From assembly GCA_036003885.1 (NCBI GenBank), contig DASYSA010000630.1, positions 1 through 22,880 of the forward strand: a DNA stretch of 22,880 nucleotides, written 5' to 3'. Source of the DNA: DASYSA01 sp036003885 (GTDB lineage Bacteria; Acidobacteriota; Blastocatellia; UBA7656). Numbering within the stretch: the first letter of the stretch is position 1; every line of letters starts with the position of its first letter. The notes beneath the pieces were generated by a model. The model made no database searches and was not told the origin of the DNA. It saw only the letters and a program-made list of their open reading frames with translations. Made by a program: the position numbers and the translations under genes. Of this stretch, positions 21,191-22,880 are shown piece after piece.

Positions 21191-22663
21191 TCAAACTCCC
21201 AAAACTCTGAGTACCTGCTTCAGGATTGCGAGCAACGCCGGGGGAAGCGAAAGCCCCAGGGCGAGCAGCAAAGCAAAATTCACCGACAAGGGTGCCAGCG
21301 TCCACATATGAACAAAGCGACGTTCTGCCTTCTCGGGAGGGGCGCCGTACAACATCTGATTGACATTTCCGATCATCCCTGCAAACACGACTACAAACAG
21401 TGCGACAGCGGCAACGGCTACCCACCGGGGCCCATTCTCCATACCGGCGCGAAAAATGAGAAGCTCGCTGATAAATGGTCCAAAAGGAGGAAGCCCGATC
21501 AGCGCGAGCGTTCCGGCCAGGAACGCGCCGCCAACCAGAGGCGAACCCCGCAGCAGCCCGCGTACTCTCCGGATATCGGTGGACTGATACTTCAGGAAGA
21601 TGTTTCCCGACAGCATGAACAGGAGTGACTTTGACAGCGCATGATTCATCACGTGCAGCAAAGCGCCCAGCGTACCCCAGTAACCGCCAAAGCCGAGTCC
21701 AAGACAGATGAGACCCATGTGCTCGACACTTGAATAAGCGAGCATGCGTTTGTAGTTTCGCTGGACAAGGAGGAAAGCGGCGGCAACCACAAGCGACAGC
21801 AAACCGATGCCCATTAACCACCGAGCGGCAGGCAGCGGTCCGGCGGCGATGTCTGTGATCGCCTTGAATCTTATCAGCGCGTACAGACCTACATTCAGGA
21901 GCACACCCGACATCAGGGCGCTTACAGGCGCTGGGGCTTCGCTGTGCGCATCCGGCAACCAGGTGTGCATCGGGGCAAGACCCGTTTTTGTGCCATAGCC
22001 GATCAGCACGAAGGCGAAAGCCAGCCGCGCCAGCCTCGGATCGAGTGACGCCGCAGCCGCATGCAATGAGGTCCAGTTCACCCCGAACTCTCCGGCCCTC
22101 GCCGATCCCGCGTAATACATCAACACCGTTCCGATGAATGCCATCGCGATACCGACCGATGAGAGAATCAGATATTTGTACGCTGCCTCCAGCGATGTGC
22201 TGGTCTGGTGAAGGTTGACCAGAAAAACCGTGGCGAGTGTCGTTCCTTCGATCGCCACCCACATGACTCCCAGGTTGTCCGTGCACACCGCAAGCAACAT
22301 CGTAAAAATGAACATTTGAAAGAGCGCGAAGAAGATACGAACCCGACTGAAGTGCTCCGCATTGAACTCAGCCCGCATGTAACCGAGGGAGTAGAGGGCC
22401 GCGATTGATCCAAGTAACGTGATGACGATGATCAGCAAAGCTGAAAGCGCGTCCACGCGAAGCAACCCTCCCAGCGCCACCATCTCCCCGGCGCCCGCTG
22501 CTCCCGACTCGCCACTGCGCCAAACTCCTGCCGCGACCGTGACACCAAATCCCAGCCAGCTCAGAGAGGCGAGCGCATGAAACCATTCGATGAAGAGTCT
22601 TTGGCGCGCGAGAGCAATGCCGCCTGCGGCTGCAACCGGAATCAAAAGCAGGGCGACTATCAT
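21191..22663 (-). CDS. hyfF: Hydrogenase-4 component F / antiporter-like membrane subunit
   Basis: This 490-residue integral membrane protein has about 13-14 TM helices and belongs to the Mrp-antiporter/NuoLMN family. It is closest to HyfF in length and in its place between hyfE and hyfG. Pump residues are conserved: Glu139 in the fifth helix (W-V-A-I-E-G), Lys226 (G-Y-G-T-K-T-G-L-A-P-M-H-T-W-L-P-D-A-H) and Lys345 (H-A-L-S-K-S). It should move protons or sodium through the membrane arm of the complex. Its ATG overlaps the hyfE stop as ATGA. Downstream of its TGA the hyfG-like start follows after 1 nt. Because the quinone- or Ni-site subunit is altered, the electron donor and acceptor remain open. 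Confidence 0.92.
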   Translation of the reverse strand: MIVALLLIPVAAAGGIALARQRLFIEWFHALASLSWLGFGVTVAAGVWRSGESGAAGAGEMVALGGLLRVDALSALLIIVITLLGSIAALYSLGYMRAEFNAEHFSRVRIFFALFQMFIFTMLLAVCTDNLGVMWVAIEGTTLATVFLVNLHQTSTSLEAAYKYLILSSVGIAMAFIGTVLMYYAGSARAGEFGVNWTSLHAAAASLDPRLARLAFAFVLIGYGTKTGLAPMHTWLPDAHSEAPAPVSALMSGVLLNVGLYALIRFKAITDIAAGPLPAARWLMGIGLLSLVVAAAFLLVQRNYKRMLAYSSVEHMGLICLGLGFGGYWGTLGALLHVMNHALSKSLLFMLSGNIFLKYQSTDIRRVRGLLRGSPLVGGAFLAGTLALIGLPPFGPFISELLIFRAGMENGPRWVAVAAVALFVVVFAGMIGNVNQMLYGAPPEKAERRFVHMWTLAPLSVNFALLLALGLSLPPALLAILKQVLRVLGV

Positions 22664-22880
22664 CCCTTCAAGCTCCCCAGCCGATCAACCTCAATCGAGT
22701 CGAAGTTCTCTTTGATGCGGTAGATGAACACTTCCATGATCAGCACGGCTACCAACACGTCCAGGAACACGCCGATCTCCACAATGAAAGGAACACCATA
22801 GGTTGCAAGCAGCGCGAGCAGGAAAATGCTGTTCTCGAGCATCAGAAATCCCAGTATCTGCGTGAGCGCGCGCCGCCTTA
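22660..22880 (-). CDS. hyfE: Hydrogenase-4 component E, C-terminal part (5' end outside window)
   Basis: From the window edge to the TGA at 22662-22660 the frame is open for 72 complete residues. It contains Q-I-L-G-F-L-M-L-E-N-S-I-F-L-L, then E-I-G-V-F-L-D-V-L-V-A-V-L-I-M, then a short tail E-N-F-D-S-I-E-V-D-R-L. These are the last two helices and C terminus of HyfE, a small NuoK-like membrane subunit. An ATG at 22842 is internal and not the start. The 4-nt overlap with hyfF shows the genes are co-translated. The rest of the complex (hyfB, a NuoH-like subunit and a NuoB-like subunit) would be expected to the right of the window. Confidence 0.88.
   Translation of the reverse strand, partial: RRRALTQILGFLMLENSIFLLALLATYGVPFIVEIGVFLDVLVAVLIMEVFIYRIKENFDSIEVDRLGSLKG

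Noticed and set aside
21177..22286. 369-residue frame on the same strand as hyfF in another frame
   Set aside because: Overlaps hyfF completely; composition rich in Arg/Cys/Ser as expected of an out-of-frame GC-rich reading.

Overview
The window reads as a chromosomal segment of a moderately GC-rich, Gram-negative-type, mainly heterotrophic bacterium. The gene mix recalls Acidobacteriota, perhaps Blastocatellia. It includes a secreted M1 aminopeptidase fused to HEAT repeats, a PDZ/multi-TM/GAF/PP2C phosphatase, a long IspG, a secreted Asp-box protein with a C-terminal beta domain, HTH-Mop regulators, and a cysteine-less group-4-hydrogenase-like complex. This taxonomic guess is an inference from gene content; there is no rRNA or tRNA gene to test it.

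Layout. 1-2.4 kb: the end of a TPR protein, a stand-alone XdhC_CoxI-domain protein (molybdenum hydroxylase maturation), a STAS anti-sigma-factor antagonist, a tiny secreted Lys/Pro-rich protein and an HU-type DNA-binding protein with a near-consensus promoter. 2.5-5.7 kb (minus): a secreted Asp-box/beta-propeller protein followed 13 nt later by a zinc-type MDR dehydrogenase. 5.8-9.7 kb (plus): a molybdate/tungstate island made of an HTH-Mop regulator, a free Mop (molbindin) protein, a structured leader that closely resembles a Moco-family riboswitch, then wtpA-wtpB-wtpC, an ABC importer of the tungstate/molybdate WtpA type. 9.7-13.3 kb: a small periplasmic protein and the M1 peptidase. 13.4-16.6 kb: ispG, a YbjQ-family protein bracketed by heptameric palindromic repeats, and an M24 peptidase. 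16.8-19.5 kb: the PDZ/TM/GAF/PP2C protein. 19.6-22.9 kb (minus): hyfE (cut by the window edge), hyfF and hyfG-like genes of an energy-converting-hydrogenase-related (Ehr) complex.

How the parts fit. The most interesting unit is the Mo/W island. An oxyanion-binding HTH regulator could sense free molybdate or tungstate, the free Mop protein could store it, and the RNA leader could sense finished cofactor. All lie in front of a transporter whose binding protein carries the Asp and Glu expected to ligate the metal. The leader has the P1 and P2 helices and the GNRA hairpin of the Moco motif but lacks the P3 arm. That is the architecture proposed for tungsten-cofactor ('Tuco') sensing, and it sits upstream of a WtpA rather than a classical ModA. 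XdhC and the Ehr complex are other places in the window where molybdenum/tungsten enzymes could plug in, but no such enzyme is visible here. The STAS protein and the PP2C phosphatase are the two ends of a partner-switching type of signalling, encoded far apart.

Besides genes, the window holds several strong inverted repeats in intergenic DNA (7675-7770, 5727-5800, 10710-10793, 14732-14829, 15305-15362), which I list separately.
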